Both the position numbers and the translations under genes were made by a program. From Hydractinia symbiolongicarpus (Eukaryota; Cnidaria; Hydrozoa; Anthoathecata; Hydractiniidae): a stretch of DNA of 64,000 bases. Below, in pieces: positions 12,556-24,600 of this stretch (position 1 is the first letter of the stretch; every line of letters starts with the position of its first letter). The DNA lies in the NCBI RefSeq assembly GCF_029227915.1, contig NC_079888.1:8477001-8541000 (forward strand). The letters are read 5' to 3'. The notes beneath the pieces are model-generated. The model had not been told where the DNA came from, made no database searches, and was given only the letters and a program-made list of their open reading frames with translations.

Positions 12556-13848
12556 ATGATGGAAGAGTTCAGTGAAAAACACGATGAAAAAAGTTTTATT
12601 TTCGATAGTAAAATGAAAAATTACTCGGACTCTATTACCGCTGAATTTGATCGAATGCGTGCCGAAATGATGGAGAAAATGAGAAAAATGGAAAATGAAC
12701 TGCGAAAAGAAGTGACAAAACCGAAAAGCTTCGACGCTTCCACTCAAACGAGCGAGCCAGGACAGGATAGAAACTCCACTTCAAGCGTACACAGTGCAAA
12801 TGCAAAGAAAGAAATTAGTACCCAGACTCCAGCTGAAAGTGATGGAGACCAATACCTTCTGTTTCACATTGATTGTAAGTTAAACGCTATGAAAAAACTA
12901 TTTTGTTCCAAAATGGATAAATGGCAGGCGACATATGAAAATACATTAAACCAACAAGCTGAAGCAGCAAACCATAACAGAATATATACTCACACACCTA
13001 TGCAGGAGATGCTTCAGAATAAACGAACAATGGGATTGGACACTAGCATGGCATCTCCGCATACCTATATAACAACTGGAGGTAAAATATTACCTACCCA
13101 CCCTACTTCATTGGTATATAAAGTGTGCAAAGGTTTTCGTACCCGTGAGAGTCTTGATCCAAATGAACAGCATATTCGCTATGAAGCAGAAGGTAGATCT
13201 ATTGGGAGAAAAAACAGAGGTGTGAGTAAAATTTGTTCATACTCTCCTGAGAAAAACGTAAGCCTGCCGACGAAAGGACCGGATTCTGATACCGAAATAA
13301 GTTCCAATTTCTACAACAATAGAAGCCGTGTACGCCAAGGAAATAACTTAGAAGAATTTTCGGTGCCGGTAAAGAATTCTTGCGATGCTTATGAGTTTTT
13401 TCAAGATGGTGGGAATGTTGCTGAAAGTACGTCGCGATCAAGCTCCGAGGCAGATCCAAATGAACAGATGGCTGATAAAACCGTTGTAAACAAACCTATT
13501 TTCGAAAATCCAAGCGAGAAAGCTATCCAGTGTAATAGGGAAAGCTTGACGAGAAATCTCGTTGAGTCTATGTTTGAGAGACACATCCTTGCAAGCTCTA
13601 ATGTAACTGGCGCACGAGGTAAATTCATGCTTGACCCGATAAAAATCGCAAAACTTCGCGAGATAGTTTTCACGCAATTTCCGGCGCAGTCGCAAGATGA
13701 AGAAGAGGATATTTGGCGTGTGCTAACGACAAAAATAAATACAAAATGTCGCGGAGTGAAGCGATTGCTAAAGCGAAAGATTATATACGGAGAAGCTCTT
13801 TATGATGATGAGAAAGGTGCAAGCACAAAAAGGATGCAAGCAAACTAA
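12556..13848 (+). CDS. BEN-domain protein with N-terminal coiled coil and TQT motifs
   Basis: Intronless 430-residue frame. Residues 18-54 are rich in charged and hydrophobic heptads (FDRMRAEMMEKMRKMENELR) and should form a coiled coil. Two STQT sites follow (ASTQTS near 62-66, ISTQTP near 88-92); this is the core of the dynein light chain LC8 recognition motif. The middle is polar and probably disordered. Residues about 328-410 fit a BEN domain: LTRNLVESMFERHIL, SSNVTG, LDPIKIAKLREIV, then WRVLTTKINTKCRGVKR with the typical IN-KCR core. BEN domains bind DNA or act as chromatin adaptors. An acceptor-like TTTTCTAG ends at 12546, ten bases before the ATG, so a non-coding 5' exon is likely. AATAAA signals lie near 14150. 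The BEN call rests on pattern recognition, not a search. Confidence 0.75.
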   Translation: MMEEFSEKHDEKSFIFDSKMKNYSDSITAEFDRMRAEMMEKMRKMENELRKEVTKPKSFDASTQTSEPGQDRNSTSSVHSANAKKEISTQTPAESDGDQYLLFHIDCKLNAMKKLFCSKMDKWQATYENTLNQQAEAANHNRIYTHTPMQEMLQNKRTMGLDTSMASPHTYITTGGKILPTHPTSLVYKVCKGFRTRESLDPNEQHIRYEAEGRSIGRKNRGVSKICSYSPEKNVSLPTKGPDSDTEISSNFYNNRSRVRQGNNLEEFSVPVKNSCDAYEFFQDGGNVAESTSRSSSEADPNEQMADKTVVNKPIFENPSEKAIQCNRESLTRNLVESMFERHILASSNVTGARGKFMLDPIKIAKLREIVFTQFPAQSQDEEEDIWRVLTTKINTKCRGVKRLLKRKIIYGEALYDDEKGASTKRMQAN

Positions 13849-14520
13849 TTCTAGAAAAGGAGAGAAAGGGAAAGAAAAATTAACCCCATGAGAAGATTCG
13901 CATGCCCAATGTCTTGAATATTAAAAATTATTTATAAATGGCAGCGTTGAGAAGTTAAAAATGGTGGTAATTGCTTAAAATGTACCTGACAACTTAATTT
14001 TCCTGTTTCCGTTCTTTAAAGTAGTGAAAAAATAGAAAATCCATTTTTATGCATTTTCTGCTTAAAATTTCCATCGTATTGTTTCTTTTAAAATATCAAA
14101 ATATTCTACTTAAATGGCGGAAAGTACTGGTAGTTTGCTTAAAAATGACAATAAATAAAGTTGTTTTATATTGCGAATTAAAGATGGAGGGAAGTAAGAA
14201 GGCGATAATTTACAAAAATCATCTTACCCTAATAAGTCATAAACACTAACGTCGCAAAATTAATAACCCACGATACAACGGTCTGTAGAATTAACATGCT
14301 ACGGGGATGAAACGCGTACAATGAGTTAAAGAAAGGCTACACCCCCTAGAATGCGAGATAAAAATATTGACCTGGCCTCTGTTCGAGAGTCCGGATTTTT
14401 CAACTTTGTTCCCGGTACATTTAGTCTCTCATCGTCACTACGCTTATTGACAGATCCGACAATAAGTGCCAGCAATGAGAAGTAACAAAATCCCTGCCAA
14501 AGCGGTTAGGGTTTGTTAAG
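13849..14520. other. 3' flank of the BEN gene
   Basis: Probable 3' UTR with overlapping AATAAA signals at about 14151-14158, then intergenic sequence. No other gene recognised. Confidence 0.4.
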
Positions 14521-15188
14521 GGAACCCGAGGTATAAAATGATGTTGGATTTATAATATAGAGCTTAAAAAGTTGGTGAACACGTCTTTTCAATTTTTTTA
14601 AAAAACTCTTTTCGTTTTTAAGATATTCACATTTAAAGAACTTCAGATTTAATTATGCTGCATAAATAATAACGTCATATTTAAGCAATAGCATATTTTG
14701 ATATTTTCCGCATTCAGTAATTTTAGACTTGGGATCTGCATGTCGGTTTGCAATCAAATTTTGTGAGTAAACATATAAGACCTATACAAGTTTACACAAA
14801 TTTTTTTTTTGCAAACCAATCCGCGGATCCCGAGTTATTGGGTCATTTGAAATTAAATTAAGGGGCCTGGGACGAGCAAACGAGTGTCATTTTAGCTAAA
14901 AATTATGTTAATCAATTCACCTTTAAATTTTTATGCATTGATAAAGTTTGAATGCACATCCCATAACAGGTCTAAAATTACTGATGACAGAAAATCAATG
15001 TCAAAATTTGCTACTACTTAAATATGATATCATAATTTATGCAGCATAATTAAATCTGAAATTCTTTTAATGTCTTTAAATATCTTGAGAACGAAAAAAG
15101 CTTTTTAAAAAATTTAAAAAGGCTTGTTAAATACCTTTTTAAGCTCTATAATATAAGTCCAACATTATTTTAGACCTCGGGTTTTCTT
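14521..15188. mobile_element. Long inverted-repeat element (~210-bp arms)
   Basis: The left arm 14521-14729 and right arm 14971-15188 are inverted copies with moderate divergence. Shared blocks include AGATTTAATTATGCTGCATA, GAGCTTAAAAAG and CAGTAATTTTAGAC. A central spacer of about 240 bp contains no coding frame. It has the structure of a foldback or MITE-type element. It ends about 90 bp from the stop codon of the Kelch gene, so that gene's 3' UTR may run into it. Confidence 0.8.
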
Positions 15189-15275
15189 GGAAAGATATAC
15201 TACTTCATATTTTGAATAAGATGACTAGATTATGTCACAACTAGAGATTGGAAAAACTTTAAGAGAACTTAAAAC

Positions 15276-18200
15276 TTATACCCAAATACCCCACGGATCA
15301 AGATCCATCCAACCTTCGTCATCGTCTGAATCGATAAGGGAAGATTGTAGCGAACCACCACCATCACTACTGTCTTCTTCATAGTAATTACAATCGCACT
15401 GTGTCTCAGGTTGGTTTTGAATTTCATAGTTAAGGAGCGATATTATCTCATACTTCATACTTTTAGTACGATGGGAAGGATGGATAAATTCTTTAATGTG
15501 TTTCCAGTGCACACCCCTTCGTCCAACAACAGAGCACTGTAAAACCAGATCATCTCCCCAAGCAGACGAACCTATTGCCAGTATTTTGTCCTGCACAGCC
15601 AGCGCGCAGTGAATCGGCGTGGCGTACGGTACAGTTACGACAGTCCACTGACTTTCGTTCGATTCTAGAAATTCAAAATTGTTCAAGTCAAAAATTCCAT
15701 TTCCGCCACCGAAAACAAAAACTTTCTCATTAAAAAATACTGCTGAGCTCAATATTCTCTCGTGGTTTAAGTCCGGTAATCTCTCCCATTTTTCTTTGCG
15801 AGGACAGTATCGTTCTGCTGTTTTTAAACCCCTAATGCCACTGCTACCTTCGCCTCCAATAACATAGACGTGTTTTTTTGACGCCGTTGCCGTGGCGGAG
15901 ACCCGAGGGTCAGTCATTATTGTCTTCTGGCTCCACGATTTTGTTTTAGTGTCGTAACATTCAACAGTTTTCTCCAAATTGTTTGTTCTGTCCTCGCCTT
16001 TTCCTCCAAGAACATATAAACAGTCATGAAGAAAAGCCGAGCAATGTTTATATCGAGCGTGTGCCATGGATGCCAACTGGCTCCAATGTCCGGACGACAC
16101 GTCATAACAGTATAACATATTACTGGTTGGGGTATGCAGCACAGAAACGTTTTGCGTCCCCCCGCATGCGTATATTTTATTGTTGGCTACACACAGTTCC
16201 CCAGGTTGTCGGCCCACAGGAAACCTTTCTAATCGACGAAAACGTTTAGTGGGTATGTCGTAACAATACGTCTCTCCATGTTTTCCTAAACAGAAAACGA
16301 CTTCTTCTGTTCTCTGAGACGTGCGGCAAATAGTTTGACGTCTTGACGATCGTGACTGAAGCTTCTGTTCACAGGCGAACATTTTGACAAAATCATAAGA
16401 ATGCTTCCCAGCCAATTCTAAAAAAAAGTGAAAAACATCTAAAGGAAATAAATTTTCGCGAGAAATAAATTTCGCGATTTTACCAATTTTTGATTAATTC
16501 GCGAAATTGAATTTTCTTCACAAAAACAAGTGTTAGGTAGCTGGGAAGAGATTGCTAAATACGTTGCCCTTTCGACAGGGAGGGTAATCTATAAGGCAAA
16601 ATCGTGTAATTAAAATTCCACTAGTTTTGAAAAAAACTTAATTACGAAACCTATTTTTGCGAATAGGTGGTCGCAAAATGCTTTAATGGTTCGCTTCTCT
16701 TCTAACTTAAATTCACTTCTCTTCTCTTGTATGAATCAAACAGTTCTCTTCTGTTTCTCACACTTCTCCATTTTGACACTTCTCTTCGGCACTTAACATT
16801 TCTCTTCACGTGGTCCCAAACTTTCTCTTCACAACATAATTAACAAATTTCCTCCGCAATTTTACACCATGGTCTGTATATTTTTTTAATTCTCGCAAGA
16901 AAAGTAGTATACTTGGCTTAACACGTGCTCAAATTACCAACAGCTTATTGCAGCAGGTCTTGAAGCATGTGCACGTATAAAATAATATTACGTATCAATT
17001 CAGATTAGTAGCAGAGTAATTCATTTTATTTATTAATAAACACAATATTTGGTTGCTCAGAGTCCTCAAAATGGTGGTGTCAAGCAAATGCTTTTTCTTT
17101 ATAATGGATGTGGTTTTAAGAATAACAGGCTGGGATTTTAGGTTGAAAACAAAAGTTCTTTTGTTTAGAACAATAGAAAAGTAAGAATAATGACCAGCCT
17201 GGATAGAATTTGTTCTTATAAAAAAGTGTGTATTGAAAAAGATGAAGAAATGCCTCAAACGGAATACCACAATAGCTATATATTTTTATCTAAAATATAC
17301 AGCCCACTACACATAAAATATTTGGGGAGTTATTAATTACTAAGAACATTTGATCTTGTTCAAGGCCGGGAGCCGGTTTGCCATTTCTTCACCCTCGTCC
17401 CCAGGAATTTTCGTGGTCACCTCTTTTATTTCGAAAAGACAAAAATGAGGGTGGTCATTTATTCAAAATAAAGCTCAATCAATATTCCGGACCAAAATTG
17501 ACTTTGGGTTTTTTTTCAGTTTATGGAAGAGGACCTTTGAAAAGAGAAGATTTCGGACGAAAGAAGAGAAGTGTTTTTATAAAACGAAAAGTGAGCCATA
17601 GGGTAATTTGCCCGAAATTTATGTTCGTAGATGCTAAAGATACAATAATTTTTGTCAGAAAGTAAATACCACTGCACATTTTTTTCTTCATCAGCAACTC
17701 GTTTATAAGCAACTGAACTGAAATTGAAAAATCATTAACAAAATTCAGTTCTGCACAAATTCAATAGAAGAACTTTGCTTCGTAGCTGGTGGATCATACA
17801 GACTTTGATCATCTGTAAGCTTATTTTTTTAGTACCGGGTTTAATTTTAACTACAACTACAAAAAAACATGGCAATAGTATTCATCTCAGAGCAAAGGGA
17901 AGCCTCGGGAAGCATTTCGCGATTTTCGCATTCTTTTGTGTAATTCGTGAAATTGAATGCCCGCAATGTCGCAGGCAACTTATTTTGCGAAAAATTGTGA
18001 TTTTCGCTATCGGTTATTTTACTCACACCCGGGGAAATTCCGTGTTTTTAATTCGCGAAAATTAATCCTCACGAAATAATTTATGACTCGGAGAAATCAA
18101 TTCCTGCGAAAATTCCTATATTGGATAAGACGATGGCTTAGAAAAATAGTTAAAAATAGTCAAAAAAAAGCAGGAGATGGAGTTAGTAGTTAAAAAAAAT

Positions 18201-19976
18201 TGTGTTCACGAATTGACCTGCCCAGAAATCATTAACCTTAAATATCTTCGTTATCGTCGAACTCATTCAACTTAAAGATGAATAACTAGGATTACTGTGG
18301 TTAGCAACAAACTATCCTAAGCTTAGTAACAAAATTGGCCCAAACAAATTTGGCAAAAATGGCCATCAACACGTAAAGGTTCGTTGAAATATTATCATCC
18401 GATTGGTTTATGTTTTTACATTCTATTTTTCGACTAAATTTCATATAAACTAACCATCATCGAAAAATCATGTTGTTGATGGGAAAAAATCTTCTATATA
18501 TTAATAATACCCGCATTTTGTCTGGACCGCGAGAAATAAAGTAACAATTGCGATATATATTTTATCCACTTTGTTGATAAATTTCAAAGACGGTCGAACC
18601 CGTGGATTTTTCTACAGGATAACGACAAACTACTTGTAGGGAATACGCGAAAACTAAATGTGCTATGCGCAACCTGAAGTCTTGTGAAAATTTAACAAAT
18701 TAAGGTGTACGTCGTATAACTAAAAAATTGGGAGTGAGCTACAACATGGTATCACTACGACAGCCGTAAGCTTTTACGCTATGTTGTTTTAGATGCACTG
18801 TATAAAATACAATGCACAATAAACAAGTAATTTTCTAGAAACTAAGGTTACAGGTTAATTAGGTGTCCCCACCACAATGACCTCCTTATTCTTGCGGCCA
18901 ACATGTCAAAGGAAATTCATAAGTAAAAAAAAAATATTCATTTGAGTATTAGTTTTCTTAAAAATTATAGAAACTTGGTCGGCACATAAATAATATATGT
19001 AGATTCCTCTATAGTTTCTAGTATATTTTTGTCATACAAAAAACAATTTGAATATTTGTTTTGCATGGCGATTTGGGAGTTTTCATAAGCTTCAACAAAT
19101 GTTTAAGATATGAATCATGAATGAATCACCATAACTACAAACTTAGACATCTCAGGGTGGGGCAGTGAGTCTAATTACAGAGCTCCATTATTAAACAGTG
19201 TGAACTTTTAGATGTCATAAGCTTTACAAATAAACAAGAAAGTTACCTTTGAGAGCAGCTTGTAGACTACTTAGACCCTCCCTTGATAAAAACTTGACAC
19301 GAATAGTTTTAAACAACAAACGTACTTCATTGACTTCAACATCTTGTCTAACTTTTAACCACTTTTGAAGCAGCAAAGCTACTGTGTCTTCCGTTTTACA
19401 GACAATGTCGTCAAAGGACAACAGTGTTTTTAAGTCTCCAAATCCCAGATTTAAGACCTCATTCTCAGAAACAAGTTTCTCAAAATTTCTTTTAATAAAG
19501 TCTGTGCATTTTAGAACAAGATCTTTGTCATCATAATTTACACCAATATTACGAACACGCAAGCAATTTGATAAGCTTAAATTCTTTTTAAGAAATTGGA
19601 AACATTCATTCGTTATATCCTTTAACAATAAAAGACTTGAAGCATGCACCATGTCCACAACTGAGAGCATGTCAATGGTAAAACTGCCTTCATAAATAAA
19701 TTCTATGATCTGTTCAAACACTTCTGATGAAATGGATTCTAATATTATCTCTGTCTGTTTAGACTCAACTAGCTTTCCAGTAAACATAGCTTTAAAATAA
19801 TCACTACAGGAAGACATTATACTTTTGTGTGCATTAAACTTTTTCCCATCCACAAGAAATGATACATCACATAAAGTCCCATCCTTACGGAAAGAAGATA
19901 ATGATTTAAAGGTATCAGTGAAATGCGATGGCTGACGCATTGTCACTCTGTCCTCTATTTGCTGTTGAACAAACAT
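15276..19976 (-). CDS. BTB-BACK-Kelch protein (Kelch-like, KLHL family)
   Basis: Proteins of this family are substrate adaptors for cullin-3 ubiquitin ligases: BTB binds CUL3 and dimerises, the Kelch propeller binds the substrate. Two exons, 19247-19976 and 15276-16417, join in phase (…AALK-E-LAGKHSYDF) to give 623 residues, the usual length. BTB lies at about 25-135 (DGTLCDVSFLVDGKKFNAHK, CSDYFKAMFTG, FEQIIEFIYEG) and BACK at about 140-240. Kelch repeats run over about 270-560 (IYACGG, LYVLGGKG, VYVIGGEG, VFVFGGGNG, ILAIGSSA); the last lacks the double glycine. The C-terminus is acidic (EEDSSDGGG, DSDDDEGWMDLD), which is unusual for the family. The start MFVQQQIEDR was chosen because the upstream extension uses no ATG and an acceptor-like TTTAG lies ten bases before it. 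The 2.8-kb intron holds reiterated TTCGCGAAA-type sequence. The exact KLHL orthologue is not assigned. Confidence 0.92.
16418..19246 (-). other. Intron of the Kelch gene with diffuse TTCGCGAAATT-type repeats
   Basis: Starts GTAACT and ends TTTTTTTAG on the minus strand. Clusters of TTCGCGAAA/GCGAAATT at 16437-16520 and 17900-18085 resemble the subterminal repeats of the transposon at 47.9-49.7 kb. At 18575-18640 there is a degenerate copy of the GAACCCGTGGATTTTTC element also found at 56.8, 63.2 and 63.3 kb. No other gene recognised. Confidence 0.6.
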
Positions 19977-20266
19977 GCCGATTTTTCTAAAGTAATAACC
20001 CAAAAATTATAAGAAAAACATTGCATGTATTTGATATAATTTTATAACAAGACGACCTTCTAAAGCTTGGAACTGAAAACTTGTTGAAATAATTGAGATA
20101 CACAGTTGTTTTAGTTACCAGAAATCGAGACAATTAAAACTAAAGATTTCCAAGATGCAGAGTTTCTTTTAAATAAACGTAATACAAATGTAGAGTGAAA
20201 TTATAATTAAAGAAAAGTGCAAATAAAAATATATGATATGCATGCAAAATATATATAAGTGTTTTC

Positions 20267-20797
20267 TTAATCTTCATCATCTTCTAAATCAAGATTCTTT
20301 GTAATTGCCCATTTGCAAAATTCATCAAATAAAATAAAGCCACCACCGTTTGTGTCTATTTTTTTGAATTCTTCCTCTGCATCTATTTTTCCTACCCATT
20401 GTTCAATAGTACTTTGAGCATTCTTGAATTCAGCAAGCTCTATACGTTTGTCAGAATCTTTGTCAACACGAGTAAATGCTACAAAGTACTCAAAATATTG
20501 ACGTAGCGACAACAAGAAAAATTTGAACTCTTTACGTTCAATATAATCATCTCCAACAGATTTGCTGGACTTTTGACTGTCTTTAGCAATTTGAAAGGCT
20601 CTTATAATTGCTGGCTTGGCATCGAATACAGCATCAAGTTGAAGCACATCTCTGATAGCTTTATCAACTTCAGCTAAAGATAAAACACCATTGCCGTTGT
20701 CAAATTCCTGAAACATTTTCTTTCTTCTTGCTTTATCCTCATCTGATTTTCCAGTTGGAAGTTTAGCATTAACTTTTGCCCAGTCAATTTCAGCCAT
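20267..20797 (-). CDS. Calflagin-like EF-hand calcium-binding protein
   Basis: 176 residues in one coding exon. EF-hand 3 (DKDSDKRIELAE) and EF-hand 4 (DTNGGGFILFDE) are canonical 12-residue loops and should bind calcium. EF-hand 1 (FDNGNGVLSLAEV) seems one residue short, and EF-hand 2 is degenerate with an insertion. The overall arrangement, with WAITKNL near the end, resembles the flagellar calcium-binding protein/calflagin family. The N-terminus MAEIDWAKV lacks the MGC acylation signal of trypanosome calflagins, so it is probably soluble. A 5' UTR intron is likely: donor AAG|GTAGGT at about 21030, acceptor TTTAG at about 20820. The function is calcium sensing or buffering in general; the partner is unknown. 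Confidence 0.85.
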   Translation of the reverse strand: MAEIDWAKVNAKLPTGKSDEDKARRKKMFQEFDNGNGVLSLAEVDKAIRDVLQLDAVFDAKPAIIRAFQIAKDSQKSSKSVGDDYIERKEFKFFLLSLRQYFEYFVAFTRVDKDSDKRIELAEFKNAQSTIEQWVGKIDAEEEFKKIDTNGGGFILFDEFCKWAITKNLDLEDDED

Positions 20798-21090
20798 TTT
20801 GGATGTAAGTTGAATCTAAATTAAAGTAAAAACATTTTTTATAAATATTCCGAAATAAATGCATGCTTTTTTATTAGTAACAGCAAAAAAGCTTATTTGT
20901 TGGTCTTTATGTTATAGCAGTAATCAGGTCAAAAAGTCGAGCCTGTGAAAGCATAACTTAAATCACCAAAATTTTGTGCTTCATATGACAAAGCTGCACT
21001 AAAAAGAAAGTGAGACGGGAGTTACACCTACCTTATTGCGGCCAAGTTCAGAGTCCGAGAGTAAAGAGGGGTTTGCCGAACTTCCAGCAG

Positions 21091-21098
21091 TATTTATA
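21091..21098 (-). promoter_or_regulatory. TATA box of the EF-hand gene
   Basis: TATAAATA on the minus strand, about 30-60 bp upstream of the inferred non-coding first exon (about 21031-21065) whose end is a good donor, AAG|GTAGGT. It is well placed for a start site near 21065. Confidence 0.55.
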
Positions 21099-21618
21099 GG
21101 AATCTCTGGGGCAAAATAGTCATGCATTGTTTTGAAAAAATGGTAGTATTGCAAGTATAACGATTATGCTTGATTGAAAAGATATGTAATTTTTATAGAA
21201 CCTATTTCTTAAAATTATAATGCATTTACAATTGAACTAAACTTGATATCATTACAAAATTTTATGATGTTAGCAATAAATGATATCGTCTATGCTCTAA
21301 GAATAATTTTTTTTTCTTTCCGAGAACACAGTTGACGGGGACGTCATATAGTCATAATATAAGGTGTCAATTGCAGATCCTTGAAAAGTGAGCCTCTGCT
21401 AAACTTTGAAAATAGTATGAACATCTTTACGTCAGGTTTACGTGACGTTGTTCAATAAGATGTTACAGAGGAATCAAATATGATGGTATATTTAGGTTGT
21501 GTTGTATATTGAATATATCTAATACCTAATATAACAACTAAATGATGTCGCAGCCGAATAACCAGGTTTAGTTTATACTTCCCAGGCCTCTAATTTTTTG
21601 CTTGCAGGCGAATAAATC

Positions 21619-24600
21619 ATGGCTGCCAGTCTGGGAAAAACATCAAGCGACTCAATTGGCATACCTGGACGACAAAATCAGACTCTTAAGGTACAAGAGC
21701 CAAATGACCTAAGTATAATTGCAAGTCCCAAGCTTTCACCTACATCAGTGGTGTCACTTGCTGACACTGAAAAGCTTGGCGTACCCTTAAAAACACCATG
21801 GACTTTCTGGTATGACCGGTGAGTCTTATTTTAAAATAAATTGAAAAGTTTAGAAATATTTTGTGGAACTGCATTTGGGTCAAGGTCAATTAGCATTAAC
21901 AGTTAAGCTATTTTACGACATATTTCTCTGATACTTCCTACAATGTAATGTGATGTGTATTGTTTTGATTTTGTGTTAAAAACATTGGCATATTACAGTC
22001 AGGGAAAACCGCAAATTAGGCTATCACGCCAAATTAGGCTAGTAGCTTAGTTAGGAGATTTTTCATAGACTATTTAGGCGAGTATCTCCTATTTAGGCGA
22101 TTTGCTATCTTCTTTGTTAAATATAACGGAAACGACGTATAGTCGCGCCATGTTTTTTTAGCTATCCAGTGGCCTGTCAAGTCGTCTTTGGTCAAGTAAA
22201 ATTTCATGTAATTTGCTTCGCGGAACTAAAAATTATAGGCCAAAAGACTTTCTATCTGTTAATTAGGCTATGCTAGACTAATTAAGCTATGATATCTTAT
22301 CAGAAGGTTATTTCGCGCCAATATTTTCCAGAAGCAACCGTGGCCGTAAAACAAAGAAGCCGTAACAGCGCATGCATTCTTAATCGAAACAAACTAAACG
22401 CTATATCTTCTGACAGCGCAAATAATAAAGAAAAATATATTTGGACCACCGAAAGGAGGTTCTATAGAATGTTTTTAGCTAATAAAATCATTGCGACTAT
22501 GTAACAGAACAGCGATAGGCAGCAAAAACCATGTTGATAGCCTAATTAGGAGAGATAAATCGCCTAAATAGGCTATCGTAGACTAATTAGACTATCATAG
22601 CCTAATTTGCGGTTATCCCTGACTGTATTAGTAGGTAGCCAGCTACATGTAGAAAAGGTAAAAAAAATTAAGTTATATGATTTACTTCATTATTCCTGCC
22701 TCTTTGTTATTCTTACCTCTCTAGGAAAACCACCATTGGCATAGGTTAAAAAAAAAATCCTGCCTATCCCCCAATCTTCCTTCATGTGGGGTTGCTGTAA
22801 TTTTTTTACGTTTACTGTATCTAGCTATGTTCTCAAATACATTAGTTGCCACGTGTCGTAATGTTTTGATTTTGCATCAAATGGACATGCTATGGACATG
22901 CATATACAAAAATATAAAGAACAGACTGCAGTTGAAGTAAAAAAAAGATTGGAACTAAAATTATTAAAATGCCCATACAGAGAAGATAATAATTAAGAAA
23001 AAAAATTCCAAAAAGTTTTTATTCTCTGAAAATCTATAATAGATCGTTTAAAAATCGTGAAAACGGTGTAGTAGAAAACGAAGAGATCGCCATAGATCGT
23101 TTAAAAATCATGAAAACGGGATTGTAGTAAACGAAAAGTTTGCCATAGATCGTTTAAAAATCATGAAAAACGGCATCGTAGAAGCTAAGAGATCGCCATA
23201 GATCGTTTAAAAATCATGAAAACAGGATCATAGAAAACGAAAAGACAGCCATATATCGTTTAAAAATCATAAAAAAGGGGATCGTAGAAAATTAAAAGAT
23301 CGCCGTAGATTGTGTAGATTGAACCTATGAATATGCAATTTTTTTAGTCTTTTCAAAGTCAACCTTGTATATTTTACTTCTTTTATTTCTGGTTTTGTGT
23401 AAAGTTTGTATCATTTCTTTCGTATTTTAATAAAATTCGTTTAAGGTTACTGTAAAGGAAACAATTTTTTTTTTAGGTTTTTTGCAAAAAAATCATGACA
23501 TATAGAAAAAAAAATTCTCTTTCCAATGACATAATTTATAGTCTATGAAAATATTTGGAACATTCTATTTTTCTGGAAAAAGCCTTTTTAGAGCTAAAAA
23601 ATATGTGCAAAATGAGTTAAGCATATTTTTTGTAAACATTATGCATAATATGGAACCGTAACCGTATAAAAATATGCTTAATAATATTTTTTAGATAGTT
23701 TACTTTCACTATCGAATTAAAAAAAATCAAAGTTAAGGAATTTGCATATGAGCTGTCTCTTGTAACCCTGACTTCTGTCTATTTATGATTCTGAGCGCGT
23801 GTATGGATATTCAGCATAAAGAAAAAGTTTGCACTTCTATCATCTTTCTGCATACTCACTTCACACATTTTTATAACACCTACGAAAATCTTTAAAAACT
23901 AATATCTAGTTAGTAAATTTTTGCATATATGCCTTTACGTTAGTGGTCTCTTTTTCCGAAAGCTTCCTATTGGCTCATTGAAATTTTCGGTAGCTGAATA
24001 AATTATGCACAAAAGGTTCTCGGATTTTTTTGTATAAATTACTGAATAGCGAATTATGATGACAGAAAGAAAAAAATATGCATTTTTTATGAATGATTAT
24101 ATAAAATTACAAATAATTTCATAACAACGTTATTAGAAAAAAATAACCGGGAACATTTTTGAATTTAATTTATGCTGAATATAATTGTGCAAAAACGAGA
24201 AGTCTGCGACCACGTGTTCGGAAAAAGAAGCCATTTTAAAACGTACGGTGAAAAAAAATTGGTGTGTGTTTATTTCATTATATTTTCTTTTTGGAAAATT
24301 ACCATCTCACGAAAATAGCACCATCAAAAAATTCTTTCATCAAGGATTCAGAAACAAAAAACATAAAAAAAAAATATAAAAGTATTGATAAATTATAAGG
24401 GTTTTTCTGAGACTACTCATCAAGTGAGTTTTTTCCTTTACAGTTCGTATCATTTCATTTTGTATGATAAAAAAACTTTGTTTAAGTTCGTACTATATAT
24501 TAAAAAAATTCGTATAAACTTCGTTTTCATTTTTTATTTTAAACAAAGCACTTCATATGACATTTGTTTAACAAAACGAAGTACTTCGTAGCGTTCGTAT

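Noticed and set aside
13199-13695. Several 85-90-codon minus-strand frames
   Set aside because: They lie opposite the BEN-domain coding frame and show no features.
23041-23313. CRISPR-like array
   Set aside because: Units are head-to-tail repeats diverged over their whole length, with no distinct spacers, in an animal intron.
24385-24591. Short ORFs inside eIF4E3 intron 1
   Set aside because: Lys/Phe/Tyr-rich translations typical of AT-rich intron sequence.
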